This document shows positions 12,456 through 23,869 of a stretch of 64,000 nt of DNA, in pieces. The stretch's first letter is position 1; every line of letters begins with the position of its first letter. The stretch is from Dendrocalamus latiflorus (Eukaryota > Streptophyta > Magnoliopsida > Poales > Poaceae). A model generated the notes under the pieces. It was not told the origin of the DNA and made no database searches. It saw nothing but the letters and a program-made list of their open reading frames with translations. The stretch lies in assembly GCA_017311315.1 (NCBI GenBank), contig CM029666.1, forward strand, positions 2,348,871 to 2,412,870. Reading direction: 5' to 3'. The position numbers and the translations under genes are program-made.

Positions 12456-12536
12456 TAATGGTCTTATAGCCAAGCTAGTCAGCATTTTTGCTGATGTGGA
12501 GGAGAGAAGAGAGGAGAGAGATGAGAGCTTGGCTCT

Positions 12537-12886
12537 CATGAGCAAGTTTAATAAGGCTGACTGTGCTAGCTACAAGGGAATCCATGTCAGCATAGTCCTA
12601 TGTGGAGGGGAGAGAAAAGGAGAGAGAGAGCCAAGCCGACTCCCATGCAAGAGTCAGGCTATAGCACAGGAAAAGAGGCGTTATCCATGCATGTACCAAT
12701 AGAACTAACTGCTATACCCATGCATGTATTAAATTATCAATACCCATGTATGTATTAAATGATTGAGAGCTCTTGTGGAGACAACTTATAGCCAGCTTAT
12801 TGTATGAGTTAGCTGCATCATTATCTTTTGATGACATGGAAATGTATTGGAGGTAGCAGCTATCTATACTATTAAACTTGCTCATG
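12537..12886. mobile_element. MITE with 17-bp perfect terminal inverted repeats
   Basis: The ends CATGAGCAAGTTTAATA (12537-12553) and its exact complement (12870-12886) enclose 316 bp with many GAGAG and CATGCATGT words. No clear target duplication is visible. Weaker inverted similarity (CCAAGCT-like) continues outside, so it may sit within a second foldback element running to about 13050. Confidence 0.65.
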
Positions 12887-14099
12887 CAAGCAACAAGCTG
12901 GGCACGTGAGCCTATGCAGTGGTGAGTTCAGATAATAAATGTATGTGAGGAGGAATAGGAAAGAGAATGTGAGATATGGTACCACATAATAATAAAAAAT
13001 CTTTTATAGATAAATTATTATATAACTTGGCTCTTATAATTTGACTTGTTCTAATGCAACTGAATGCTATATATACACACCTACCACCTCTGCGGCATGT
13101 ACTGATCGATGTGCACCATCAGTAAATAACTGAGCACTATATCTTGATTCTTGAGTTACCTCGAATTCTAAAGCTTCCTGCTAGTTCTATTGAAAGCTCT
13201 GAAAAGGATCCACCGTTTCAAAAAGGCACAGTGAAATGTAAACAAGCAGTGATTCTACTGACCGATCTGTTGATCATGTACTTTTTGTCGCCAGCAGATA
13301 GAGAACATGAACATTGCACATGCATGCACTGCCGTACAAAAGGTTATCACAAACAATTCAAAGACATCATCATAGACAGTTTTATGAGCCGTCTAATTTT
13401 ATGAGTCAGTAATAATACGAGATTATCACAGACGGCTTTCGAACCATCTGTAGTGCTGACTATCATAGACAGTTTTTAGTAAAAAAAATCGTCTGTGATA
13501 GTTAATTATCACAATAGTTTTTTAGTAAAAAACATCTGTGATATGTGGTTTATCACAGACGGTTTCAATTAAAAACCATCTGTGATATATCAACATCACA
13601 AACGGTTTGTATTTGAAACCGTCTGTGATAATCTATATAGAAATCGTCTGTGATAGTCAACTATCACAGACGGTTACGAGTTAATAACCATCTGCAGTAT
13701 GCTTTTCTGTTGCAGTCTATTTTTGTTTGTTGGCTAGCCTCAGAAAATACTACTCATGCTCTATGAAATAAGTAGATCAACACAGTATATATACATCTAA
13801 TTCACATTCATTTATTTTAGAAACAAGAACATCCATTTCACAAATCAATTAATATAAATGAAATAAATTATCCATCCATGACCATGCACACACGAACAAT
13901 TAAGCTCAATCTTATCACAGTGAAATTTATTCTACATTGTGGAACTCCCCATCTTCTTTTATGACATTAGTCATCAAAAAGTACGCACATTGTCTTCGAA
14001 TATGTTTGATGTTGGTCTATTCCAACGGAGTTGTAACGATGAACGGAACCTGTCGATAGGAAAATCAATGTCGTGCATACATATATAAATCAATAAGTA

Positions 14100-14225
14100 T
14101 GAAATAATTATCGCAAAATTGACAAACCTCAGGATTGTTCTTTGCAGAACCGACGAGTAGTTCATGTTGTAGCAAACATAATATCCATAAGTGTTGTTGC
14201 CTGGTAGCTGCTAGTGGACTACAAA
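14100..14225 (-). pseudogene. Ulp1-like (C48) protease tail of the CACTA element
   Basis: The minus strand reads QLPGNNTYGYYVCYNM and continues to LQRTILRF. CACTA elements often carry a Ulp1-type cysteine protease, whose conserved end reads Q-x(n)-CGYYV. Here the Cys is Tyr, so the protease would be dead. Another short open piece at 14466-14275 may be a neighbouring exon. Confidence 0.5.
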
Positions 14226-14656
14226 AATAGAATTTGTTAATTTGAGAGGCATTACTACGAAGTGTTATATAGGATTAATGTGTACTAGCAAATACCGAGA
14301 AATCTAGAGCGTATCGCAAGGTGTCGATCTCTCCATTGGATTTCCATACCTTTGCAATGTATGTGGCGAACGACCTACGTGATTCCAAAAAGTTAGCCTT
14401 AATTATTGGGAAGAAAGGAAAAACTACAGTAGAGTTATCTATAGAGAAATTGTGTTTACTTATCAATTACTTGTCGAACAACTGTATAGTCAGTTTTGTT
14501 GTTCTTTAGGGAATTAAAGTATATTACCCTATTCCATTTTAGTATAATTATAATTAGAATACAGTGAAACCTACACAGGCATGTCATGGTCATTAAACAT
14601 AAATTTGTGTTGCTTATAAAGTACAAATCAACAAGTATAGCTACTAGTGTACAAAC

Positions 14657-14814
14657 CTAAACATCTTTAGATTCTCGCAGTCGATACATGGACAGTAGAT
14701 ATATTCCACCCTCTTAGTGAACGTATCTTCCTCAGCAACTCTTGTAAAAACAGAAACGCCATTAATGTATTCTTCACTCACACGGTTCCCAGTGTACATC
14801 CAGTTTCGGTCCTA
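14657..14814 (-). pseudogene. CACTA transposase-associated domain exon
   Basis: The minus strand reads DRNWMYTGNRVSEEYINGVS, followed by VFTRVAEEDTF and then IYCPCIDCENLK. This is the Transpos_assoc signature (D-x-WMY ... CPC-x-DC-x-N) found at the start of CACTA TNPD proteins. It is bounded by plausible splice sites, with AG just before DRN. The following TNPD exons are missing. Confidence 0.75.
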
Positions 14815-15548
14815 CATTACACATATAACAATTTAGTATAACATATTCAATTAATTAATTGCTATACTATATATGTATGATCTAAATTAAGTTGCTATAT
14901 GTAGCAATAATAATTAATTAAATTAAATTAAGTAGAAATATACTATGAATTGACTAAACCCTAAATCTTAAACCATGCTAGATGTAAAATAATCTGCTCT
15001 CTACATCAAGCTAGTTAGATCAACCATCTTCAATTCTCCTTTCATCAAAAGTTATAAACCTAAATTATAATGCAATTAGGAACAAATTATTAACCATAGA
15101 CAGTCAAAAACTTAGTGAATCTATAATTACTCTTGCCAAATAGTCTCCTTTCACCAAATAGCCTCAAAGCCCTGCCTTCAGCTCAAAGTAGCAACGTAGA
15201 TCTGGAATTTAATACTGAGAGTCGACGAGTCTGCGCGCAATTAATATAGTGGAATTATCACAGACGATTTTTAATACAAACCGTCTATGAAGTATCACAA
15301 ACGGTTAAAATAAAATCTGTCTGTGATATTTGGTAATATCACAGATGATTCTTGTTAAGAACCATTTTCACATACGGTTTTCATCACGAACCGTTTGTGA
15401 TATTTTCTCTTCACAAACGGTTTTTAGGACTGGTAGCAATATAGACGACCTCTAAATTAAAATCGTCTGTGATTGATTTTAATGCAAATGATTTTAGGGA
15501 ACCGTTTATGATGTGATGTCTAATATATGATCTTTTGTTGTAGTGATG

Positions 15549-16147
15549 TATGAATGATGTAACCAAACACTGCGAGAAACCGAATTTAGATGGTAGAGCC
15601 TAATTGCAGGTAGCTAGCTAGGTTACACAAATAAAGTTTGAGGTGGCAATTACTCTTCAGCAAGGGTACATGCATGCATGATTAGGTACCGTGATTCACT
15701 GGTCTAATTGCAGCTAGCTAGCAAAAGTTTCTACAGTTCTACTGTAAACCAATTAAGCTCAAGCTAAAGTTTTAAGCAGCAAATAGGAAGGAGGAAGCAA
15801 TGTCCACAGATGCTTTTTGAGCAGCTAGCTATTTAGCTAGCATTGACTGTCACTCGCCCGAGCCACTCATGATCGGAGACCTATCCAGTCTCCACGTACG
15901 GAGGATCTCCGTCGCCTATGTATGGTTTGCCAGGTTCGTTGCCGAAGAGCTTACTCATGAGCAGTTTGAGATGTTCACACCGATTGCGCTCTTGCAGGGT
16001 CTGCATCCTCGACGCTCTCACTTGAACTGCACGCGGTTCAATTGGATGAGATTAATAAGATTATACAAGGGAAATGGAAGGATGAATAAGCATTTGAAGA
16101 TGATCAGAACATGCATGCATGATATAAGAAGAAACAAATTAAGATTA
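15549..16147. other. Spacer upstream of the first miR2118-like site
   Basis: GCTAGCTAG-rich sequence without a recognised gene. A 98-codon open frame at 15869-16165 has no recognisable domain and overlaps the miRNA-like hairpin region, so it is not called. Confidence 0.45.
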
Positions 16148-16204
16148 GTGGGTCGAGGGAAGTAAAGTTGACACCATTGAATTCCTGATGCCCCTCAAGC
16201 CTAC
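16148..16204 (+). ncRNA. MIR2118: miR2118-like hairpin 1
   Basis: The 3' arm (22-nt site 16182-16203) starts TTCCTGATGCCCCTCA, close to the grass miR2118 core TTCCYGATGCCTCCCA. The 5' arm (GTGGGTCGAGGG, 16148-16159) pairs with CCCTCAAGCCTAC. The inner part pairs poorly and the loop is only about 12 nt, shorter than usual for this family, so the copy may be diverged. miR2118 triggers phased siRNAs from reproductive transcripts in grasses. Confidence 0.45.
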
Positions 16205-17311
16205 GTATCTGTGTCTATGAATCAGCTGGTATGCCCGTCGCTTGTCCAACATTTATCCTCATCTGTGCTCTAGATAGATAATGCCGTCTCCATAATCTTA
16301 CAGCCTCTTGACTGTAGATAACAAGTACGTGGGGTGTGGTTTATATATAGAGACACAGAGGCGAGAGCAGGTGTCTCTATTTCTCTGCGTGTGCATGCTA
16401 GATTACTTCTCCATGTGCTTCAACTGTGTTAAATACGTGATCCGAATTCTTGATGGTGAATTAAAGGTGGTTTGTGGCAGCGAAGGGCCGATAGGCTCCG
16501 AGCGAGCACAAATCGACCCACCGGTAGGTCCGGGGGTGCGCGGGGAGGAGGGCGGTATGGAAATTGGACATTGAAATTGGCTATTGAAAATCGGTTCTAT
16601 CTTTTCGGATTTGTTTCTTTATCGATCACGAGTTAGTTTTTATATCCTCTATAATTCTATATACCCTTGTAGTCGGAAGAGATCGAAAGACGACTCATTT
16701 CATAAAATACCCTACTTTATAACTTTCCTTTTACAGTAATCATCGTCGGTTATATGCCTGTGGTTTTTTCCAAAAGTTTTTCATGTTAAAATTCTATGTC
16801 TTATTCTTTGACTATATTTGTTATTTGCCTTGTCGATTTCTAACAAACTAGAGCTGCCCCTGCAACTCCGGATGCCATTTTCAATTAATCCATGGTAGGC
16901 AGAATTAAGAACTAAGCTAACCCTGTTCTTGCCCATTAATTTCGGCGACTTACCACATTCCGACGTTAATTATTTTGCAGTTTTGCTAGCTAGCCGGATG
17001 CACCTAATGCTATATCTGCATACCAACCGTATCTGCTTGTGCTACTGTGCATTCAGTGAGCGTTCTGAAGTTGATGTCCCTTCACGTGAGCAAGTGAAGA
17101 AGAGTACAAAGGCCAATTGACTAGTTAGATGAGAGTACACTATAGCTAGTAGTAATTAGCTAAAGATGAGTCGTAAACAATAAACAATGTTTCGTTGCAT
17201 TAGTCGGTTTGGGATGAGTTGGTTGTAGCTAGGCTATAAATTAAAAGACATGTACACCATGACATGTAAATAAGCTTTAGTATTAGATGTAGCTTGTAAG
17301 CTTCCATTGTA
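16205..17311. other. Spacer between miR2118-like hairpins
   Basis: No gene is recognised. A weak core-like word, CTCCGGATGCC, near 16866 lacks a convincing partner arm. Confidence 0.4.
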
Positions 17312-17410
17312 TCATGAGACTTGGAGCTATACTCTATTTTCTATTGCTTCCGCTGAATACCCAACACAACTCAACCGTAAAAATACCTGATGCCTCCCAA
17401 ATGTACACAG
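17312..17410 (+). ncRNA. MIR2118: miR2118-like hairpin 2
   Basis: The 22-nt site 17384-17405 starts TACCTGATGCCTCCCA, matching the miR2118 core at all but the second of its first 16 positions. The 5' arm ACTTGGAGCTATACTC (17319-17334) and the TATTTTC that follows pair with the 3' arm, with small internal mismatches and a loop of about 38 nt. The layout, mature strand on the 3' arm, is that of known MIR2118 precursors. Confidence 0.62.
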
Positions 17411-17587
17411 TTTATGTGCGCCCATCAGTTAATTGCTTGGTGTTTGTGTGGCTCTATCTGCGTCCGATGCCAGTAAAAATATATATACTCCATACGACTA
17501 GAGGACAGAAAATGGATACAACTCCGCCGGTGGGGAAGGACTGAATGAAACAAACACATTAAGCGGAAACAACTGAATGCATGCACC

Positions 17588-17690
17588 TAGCTCCTTAAGA
17601 AATGGGGTAACTGGAGATCTAGCTAGCATCGTTGATCATCAGAAAAGATTCTTACCGTCACACTCCCGATGCCTCATAAGCTAATTGTAG
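17588..17690 (+). ncRNA. MIR2118: miR2118-like hairpin 3
   Basis: The 22-nt site 17663-17684 starts CTCCCGATGCCTCA. The 5' arm TTAAGAAATGGGGTAACTGG (17595-17614) resembles the passenger strand of the family and pairs with the site over most of its length. The loop is about 46 nt. It lies 180 bp after hairpin 2 on the same strand, so the two could share a transcript. Confidence 0.62.
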
Positions 17691-19099
17691 ACATGCAGCA
17701 CTAGCACACGCGTGATTCATATGATTGTGAACTTGCTGCCCTTGTGTGGTGAAATTGATGTAACAGCTAGCGTCAAGCAGTACTGACAGGCCTTGAGATG
17801 AGACACAGCTGAATGTGTCGGCATGTACTTATCTATAGGCAGGGCAGTTAGTTGTGGCACAGGATAGAATTATAATGAAAATAGTGGAGTTCACTATTTC
17901 ATTATACATATAATAATATATATAATTTTAAGTATATTATACTAAATAGTAATATGTTTGGTAATTTTTAACTTTAATACTTCAATATAACCGATGATAG
18001 TGCATGATGGTAAAGAAATAGTGATCGAAATGTTTACCAAAATGAAGAAACCCGATAATAATATTGATTAGTTGCATTAAATTGAAGTAACTAAGGGCGA
18101 AATCACAGACAAAAGTTGATTGACATTGGTAAAATATATCATCCGACCTCAATGGACTATTAAAAGAGAACAAAATTATTTTAAGTTTATAAGTAAAAAA
18201 TAGTAGAATGATCAAATATAGATTAGTGCATTACCTTTTAGTATTTACGTTCTTTCAAGTTCATAAAGTGACGAACCAAAATATCATTACCTTTTAATTG
18301 CTACATCTTCTTGTTTTTGCTGATTTCCTTTTTTATTTGCTTCTTCTTCGTTTTGCTAATTTCATTTGTTCTTTGGGTCACTTGTGCGTTGTTGCTACGT
18401 CGTCTTGTTTCGTTCTGACGTTGGTTCACTTTAAACTTCCAAATGGCACCCAAACGAAAACTTGAAATTGAAGTCTGCTAAAATCAAATTCAAATTCTAT
18501 TAACATAGGGTTTGAAATCTAATTGAATGAATTGGATTCAATTCCATGAGCCAAACAGGGTGTAAGAAGTAACCGCCAAACTATCGTCTCGAAAACTGTA
18601 AAAAGAAAAAGACTGTAAAAGTAAAAAAAAATGTAAGTAAGAAAGAATGCAAACTCACACCTGCGATTCACCACGCTCCATCTCCATGAACCATGACAAG
18701 CGGAGCTAGTGAAAAATTCAAACCAAGAGCGTTTCAAAAACTAATGATTTGGACAACTCAGAAAATTTGGATGCACACATGGACAGACACTCGAGGAGCT
18801 AGCTAGCGCGGCCTTTTGTGTTTGTTCTTGCTTGTGTGCTACTGCTACTGTGCTTGTTTTATTCACAGTAGCTTTTCCTGTGAAGGCATTCTGAGTTAGG
18901 TCAGACTTGAGCTTGTTGCTGAAAGATGCTACTGCACATGAAATTTGTGGGTGCTAGCAGGAGGCAAGAAAGATCAGATTTGTTCTTACCCCGAAAAGCT
19001 CCCGCATAAGAGAACAAATGGGGCTGCAGAATACCAGCAACTAATTAAGGGCACAAGACAACACTGATAATTGCATACTCTGTGATGGGAGTTAATTAA
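17691..19099. other. AT-rich spacer
   Basis: No gene or RNA is recognised. AT-rich at 17870-18240. A segment near 18430-18565 ends CCAAACAGGGTGT, a common edge of grass DNA elements, but no matching partner end was found. Confidence 0.4.
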
Positions 19100-19370
19100 G
19101 GCCATGCTCAAAAGGGCTTATTTTGAGTGGTTTATGGTTGAAAAGCACTGTAGTTGGCTGAAAAAACACTGTACCTAATAATGTCTTATTTGATGTAATT
19201 AAATTAAAAAAATTAAAAAATAGAAAAAATAGGTTAACCCGTCACAGACAGTACAAACAAATATAGGAAAAAAGAGCTGATAAAAAGCTAAAAAAAGACA
19301 GAAAAAAACAGAAAAAGATAAAATTATTAAATAATAAAAAATAAGTCAGAAGTTAGAAACTCAAGTTACT
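19100..19370 (+). mobile_element. MITE copy a (same family as 20082-20354)
   Basis: It starts GGCCATGCTC after TTAA. It shares with the copies at 20082 and 34475 the order: CACTGTAG motif, TTAAAAAATAGAAAAAATA, GGAAAAAAGAG, AAAAAGCTAAAA, AATAAGCCAGAAG. Its right end is degraded. Confidence 0.55.
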
Positions 19371-20081
19371 ACTGTGCTACCTACTGAGTTGACTGAAGCG
19401 TCTACTTTGCATGGCATATTATGCCATGGCCTGCGGTGCTGATAAGAGGGGACGGGTATTGCTTCGCGCACTCATTGGCATCGCGCGGCTCATACCTTTT
19501 CTTCGTAACTTGCAGGGACAACTCTAGAGCATTGACATACAATGACAACTCAAGAGCATTGACATACAATTCTTATGCCGGTCAAGAAACTACTGTTACT
19601 TCGGTAGGTAAGTGTCGGCAAAAGCCATAAGATCTGAAGGAATGGAACACTTCGGTATCGAAACATCTCAGTGTACCGTTCCGGACTTTACATTTTGAAA
19701 GTTTATTTATCTTAATACAGTTGTATAAAGGACCAAGACATGGTAAACAGAACAACCAAGTGTCATTTAAGGAGAATTTCTGAGGTGCACGATTGTGTAT
19801 GCAAATATTAATGATTCTTGTGACTGAATTGTAAAACGTGCACATCGCAACAACTGCCCCAACTCTAGATCGTTTGGGGGGAAAGGAAGATCAAGGAAAA
19901 AAGTTGCACCGTCATGGTCGGAGTTTGGCACCTGCATCATGTGCGAGGGGTGCGCCTGCCGACCATCACCGCGTCTCCACTCCGGCGGCTGCCCTGCCTC
20001 CTTTTCCGGCGATTCCCTTCAACCTCATTGCCTTCGTCCAAGATTCAGTGAGTTGTTCGCTTCTTCTTCCTCCCTGGCTTA

Positions 20082-20354
20082 GGCCCACTCTTAGGCTTAA
20101 AAGCTGTGGCTTATGGTTAAATTACACTGTAGCAGCTGAAGGTTTACTGTAGCTGAAGGTGATTTATTTAGCATAATTAAATTTAAAAAATTTTAAAAAT
20201 AGAAAAAATATGTTAACTCATTTACGGACAACGCGAACGAATACGGGAAAAAAAGAACCGGCAAAAAAGCTAAAACATCCAAAAGTTCAGAAAAAAACGA
20301 AATTTATAAATAGTGAAAAATAAGCCAGAAGCCAAAACTAAAATGAGCGGAGCC
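20082..20354 (+). mobile_element. MITE copy b, Tourist-like, TTA duplication
   Basis: It runs from GGCCCACTC to GAGCGGAGCC, imperfect inverted ends, flanked by TTA at 20079-20081 and 20355-20357. It is the best preserved of three copies in the window. Confidence 0.65.
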
Positions 20355-20371
20355 TTAGATAGCTGTACCGC

Positions 20372-20504
20372 CGCCACAATTTCTTCATACTCTCCGGCGA
20401 ACAACGCCGGTGACCAATACCTCGTCTTCCTCCTTACCGTCGCCACAATTTCTTCATACTCTTCGGCGAACAACGCCGGTGACCAATACCTCGTCTTCCT
20501 CCTT
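20372..20504 (+). repeat. 69-bp tandem duplication
   Basis: Two adjacent units, nearly identical, both contain CACAATTTCTTCATACTC and CGGTGACCAATACCTCGTC. The offset is 69 bp. Because 69 is a multiple of three, an open frame runs through both, but the sequence has no recognised product. Confidence 0.85.
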
Positions 20505-21589
20505 TCTTTGGTATTGAGATGACTGGAATGATTGATCCGACTGGCCTGGACTGAAATGGTCGGAATTTTAACCGGTATGGTAACATTAGGTGAAAATCTA
20601 GGATAAAACTTTGACTACACCATCATATGTATCATATTGATTACCTACTATGCAAAATCAATTCAACGTCTGGCATAGCTCGATGGAGATGTCTCATATT
20701 AACTAACCCCTCTAAATTCCCACAAAAGTTCACCTTGTTTTCACGAAACTAAAAGCTGCCAATTAGTATAACAACTAAAAGCTAGTTTTGGTCCAACAAT
20801 ATATCACTGAATGTTATGGTAACAGAAAAAATAGCTTCCACTCAAATTGAAAAAATAGCTTCCACTCAAATTTGCCGTGTAACTCCAAGATCCGTGGATG
20901 GAAACAGAAGAGTTGTATTTAGCACAACAACGCTTCGACAATCTGTGCCACTCTACTTGCTAAGTGGACCGTTAGCAGCGGCGACAGGAGGAGGAGGTCC
21001 ACTAGAACCTGACAAAAAAGGCCATAAACATAATTAGACAAATAAAACCGGGCTGGAACAGGACCAAAGCGTATCAACCGCACCGCGAACGTACGTATGT
21101 TATACTTCCATGTAGCGTCCAACACGGGGTGCACTGCTGGGTGCCCACAGCCAGGTTCCCGTCCCTCACCTGCGCAGGCAGCACGTAACTCGCAGGAAGA
21201 AGCAGCAGACAAACGCTACACCCACGCGGGTCGCCCCGCGGTTGTGAGGCGTGGCTCCCTCCTATTGGCTCGTTGAATCAGAGCCCACTTGTCCCGTCGC
21301 ACTGTTACACGCATCTGTGTACGTTCCTGGTGGCCTTAGCAGATTAAACCCCTTGCATTTAATCAGTTCATCTAACGCCGCCAATTAATTCCTCATCCGG
21401 CCATCGCGCCCAGTTCCGCAAAGGCCACCGCACCGCACCCTTCCGTCACACTGACGGGTGGGCCATGAACTGTGAAGGGCCACATTTCAGTGTTAAATCG
21501 CATCGGACGGCTTAACCCAGTGGTGCCGCGTAGCGATTGGCCCCGAGGTCCCGAGCCGTTGCTGTGCTCTGAGGTCGTCTGCTTCCTCC

Positions 21590-22050
21590 TCCCAGTCCCA
21601 AATCCAACACACAGAGAGAGAGAGAGAGACGCAAAAGAGAGAAGCTGCGGCGCCGGTGCAGTTCCTCTAGGAGAAGCTCGCGCGCGCGCATTGCATCGCA
21701 TCGCATCGCATCGCATCGCATCGCGTTTGCCGCGAAAGATCTCGCCGCCGTTCCTCTCCGCCGCATCGCATTTGCCGCGAAAGAACTCGCCGCCGTTCCT
21801 GTCCGCCGCATCGCGTTTCGCTTTTCCCGGAGCTCCCCTTCCCCGTGCTTGCTCATCCCAAACTCCGGCTTGCCCTACTCGGCTTTATCTTCACCGGCGA
21901 CATCTTCTGGCCCCCTTGGGCTCTGCTTCGACCTCCCCATCGCAGCCAGCTTCGGTGGCTCCTCATTCGCCGTGGAGACCGGATCCGTGACCTTGGGCCG
22001 CCCACCTCCCCGTTGGCCGCAAGATCTGGTCGTGCTCGTCTTTTGAGCGA
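21590..22050 (+). promoter_or_regulatory. Likely promoter and non-coding first exon of the TRM-like gene
   Basis: GC content rises sharply and (AG)n, (CG)n and (GCATC)n repeats (21693-21724) occur, as in grass 5' leaders. A duplicated block holds CATCGC, TTTGCCGCGAAAGA and CTCGCCGCCGTTCCT (about 21710-21815). No reading frame here resembles the family, so a spliced leader for the gene at 23870-27267 is the best guess. No TATA box or start site was fixed. Confidence 0.35.
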
Positions 22051-22752
22051 CTAATTTGTTAGCTAAGGGCGTATACTTTCTGCTAAAAAAAAAGGCTTTC
22101 TGATGCTGCGCCTACAAAGGTATTGACTTCAGCGCTTTACATCTTTTTGGCTTTACATTTTTTAAAATGCTGTAGTTGGGTGTGCCTTGTGTGGAGCTGA
22201 GCTGCTGTTATGTCATAATTCGTTGGTTCTAGTATGGCACTAGTTTAATCTAATTGCTTTAAACAAGAAATTCCCTTGTATATAGAGATCTGCCATGCTC
22301 AATGGTCTTGGACAATTTGCTCTGCTCTTCGGTCAGTCCAGCATCATGCTTACTCTACTATTGGCGAGCAAAGTGCAAGCACAGGAAGCAACATTTTTGG
22401 TTAAATGTTGTGAGGCAACTCGTGCCTCGCCTCCATTAGCTGTCGAGATCCTACAAGCCAGTCCTAGTGGCTAGTGGTGGTGAGCGTAGCAAGCCATCTT
22501 CACCAGAGCCACCACATATGCCTGAAATCCACGACACCTATGCAGCCATGGCGTGCTCGTCAACCCAAAGCGGACATTAGGTTGCCGCAGCCTTGCTGGT
22601 GCTGCTCACTCCTTAACGTCAGGATTGTGCTGCTCGCGGCCACCGTCTGAGTTCTTGCCACGGCGGTGAAGAGCGGTGGACTACTCAGAGATAGACAAGG
22701 ATAAAATTTCCTAAATCAGTAGTAACCCAATAATAGCAAAGTCACCAATGTA

Positions 22753-23624
22753 CAAGGTTATCAAGGCGTTGCCTAGGCGATGCCAAGTCGTCCAGGCGAT
22801 TGGAGGTGGACGCTGTGGCCAATTGTCAAGCGCGGGAGAAGTTAGACGGTGTTGGGAGACGCCCAGCTCGTTCTGGCAGCCGCCTGGGGGGTGGGGGGCT
22901 TCAAAGGGTTACCTCTTTCATGACCCTGACCACCCGACCCGACACATTCCTCAATCCAGCCACCTGGTAGGGTTTCACAGTCACGGCCTCACCAGGAGAT
23001 CTCCCGCCGCCGGCGCCAATCTGCACCGTCCTCCCACCTCCTCCAGTCCTCCTCCGACACCGATCTGCGGTCTCCTCCAGTCCTCCCGCCGCCGATCTGT
23101 GGCCTCCTCTAGTCCTCCCACCACCAATTTGCTGCAGCCTCCTCCAGTCCTCCCGCAGCCGATTTGCTGCAGCCTCCTCCAGGCCTCCCGCCACCGATCT
23201 GCTTTAGCCTCCTCTAGTCTAAGAGGGGAGGCGGCGGCGGGGAGGGGAGGCGCCAGGCGGGGAGGGGAGCGGGAGAGAGGAGATGGGGGAGAGACAGCGG
23301 GAGGAGTCACCGAGTTGGGCTGGCTGGCTTCTAGGGTTGGGTTAGAAGGAGTTTCATCTTTTTGCGATTAAGTCGTTGGAATTCCTGAGAATTACGAATA
23401 AACCCTTCTCGCAATAGATTTTTTTTGATTTGGACCTCCTGAAACACGGTTATTTAGATAATTTGTGCTATAATATTGCATGGTTATTTAATTTTCGATC
23501 ATATAAGGTATTATTTGTCGTCTAACTACTATCGTCTAACTGTCACTATGGCGGATACCTAGTCGACTAGACATCCAGGCGCCCCGGCCTCGCCGCAACT
23601 TGCCGGAGCGCTGTGACAATCTTG
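22753..23624. mobile_element. hAT-superfamily element (872 bp) upstream of the TRM-like gene
   Basis: An exact 8-bp duplication CCAATGTA (22745-22752, 23625-23632) flanks imperfect inverted ends: CAAGGTTATCAAGGCG and, inverted, CAAGATTGTCACAGCG. Eight-base duplications are diagnostic of hAT. The interior has no transposase. At 23030-23215 it carries a GC-rich minisatellite of about 31 bp units (CTCCTCCAGTCCTCCCGC). Confidence 0.85.
23030..23215 (+). repeat. GC-rich minisatellite inside the hAT element
   Basis: Five to six imperfect units of about 30-36 bp share CCTCCTCCAGTCCTCCCGCCG and GATCTGC-like words (shown in part). The resulting Pro/Arg-rich open frames on both strands are by-products of the repeat. 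Confidence 0.7.
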
Positions 23625-23869
23625 CCAATGTAAGCAAGTTTTAGTTGTACTTTAGTCAGCTTGGATAATTGAGTGATATTGTACTAAAACCACAGACTTT
23701 GAGTGGCACTGTGTTAATTTTCTCTCTCCATCTTATGTGCATTCTTGAAATTTATTCCTAAATATATAGAATTCAGAATTTCACAAATGTTCCATATACA
23801 TCTGTAGGCACAAAGCACTTCAGTTGAGATGATGTAGCAACCTTTCCTCCCAATTGATTCTCCATATAG

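Larger units (their letters stand above)
13327..15545 (-). mobile_element. Non-autonomous CACTA transposon (2219 bp)
   Basis: The ends are CACTGCCGTACAAAAGGTTAT and, inverted, CACTACAACAAAAGATCATA. The 3-bp duplication ATG is present on both sides (13324-13326, 15546-15548). Arrays of CACAGACGGTT and its complement fill 13430-13700 and 15250-15500, the subterminal repeats of CACTA elements. The interior keeps two coding remnants on the minus strand (a transposase-associated domain and a Ulp1-like tail) and lacks the TNPD catalytic core. Confidence 0.88.

Noticed and set aside
13430..15500. Repeated CACAGACGGTT words resembling a CRISPR-like array
   Set aside because: Spacing is irregular, copies occur in both orientations and they lie next to CACTA ends; they are subterminal transposon repeats.
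15869..16165. 98-codon plus-strand frame
   Set aside because: No domain or codon bias; it overlaps the miR2118-like hairpin region.
16861..16885. Eighth miR2118-like site near 16866 (CTCCGGATGCC)
   Set aside because: Only the first 11 bases resemble the family and no partner arm was found within 150 nt.
22748..23371. 207-codon frame (and antisense frames) at 22.7-23.4 kb
   Set aside because: It begins in the hAT duplication and runs through the element's minisatellite; no protein similarity.
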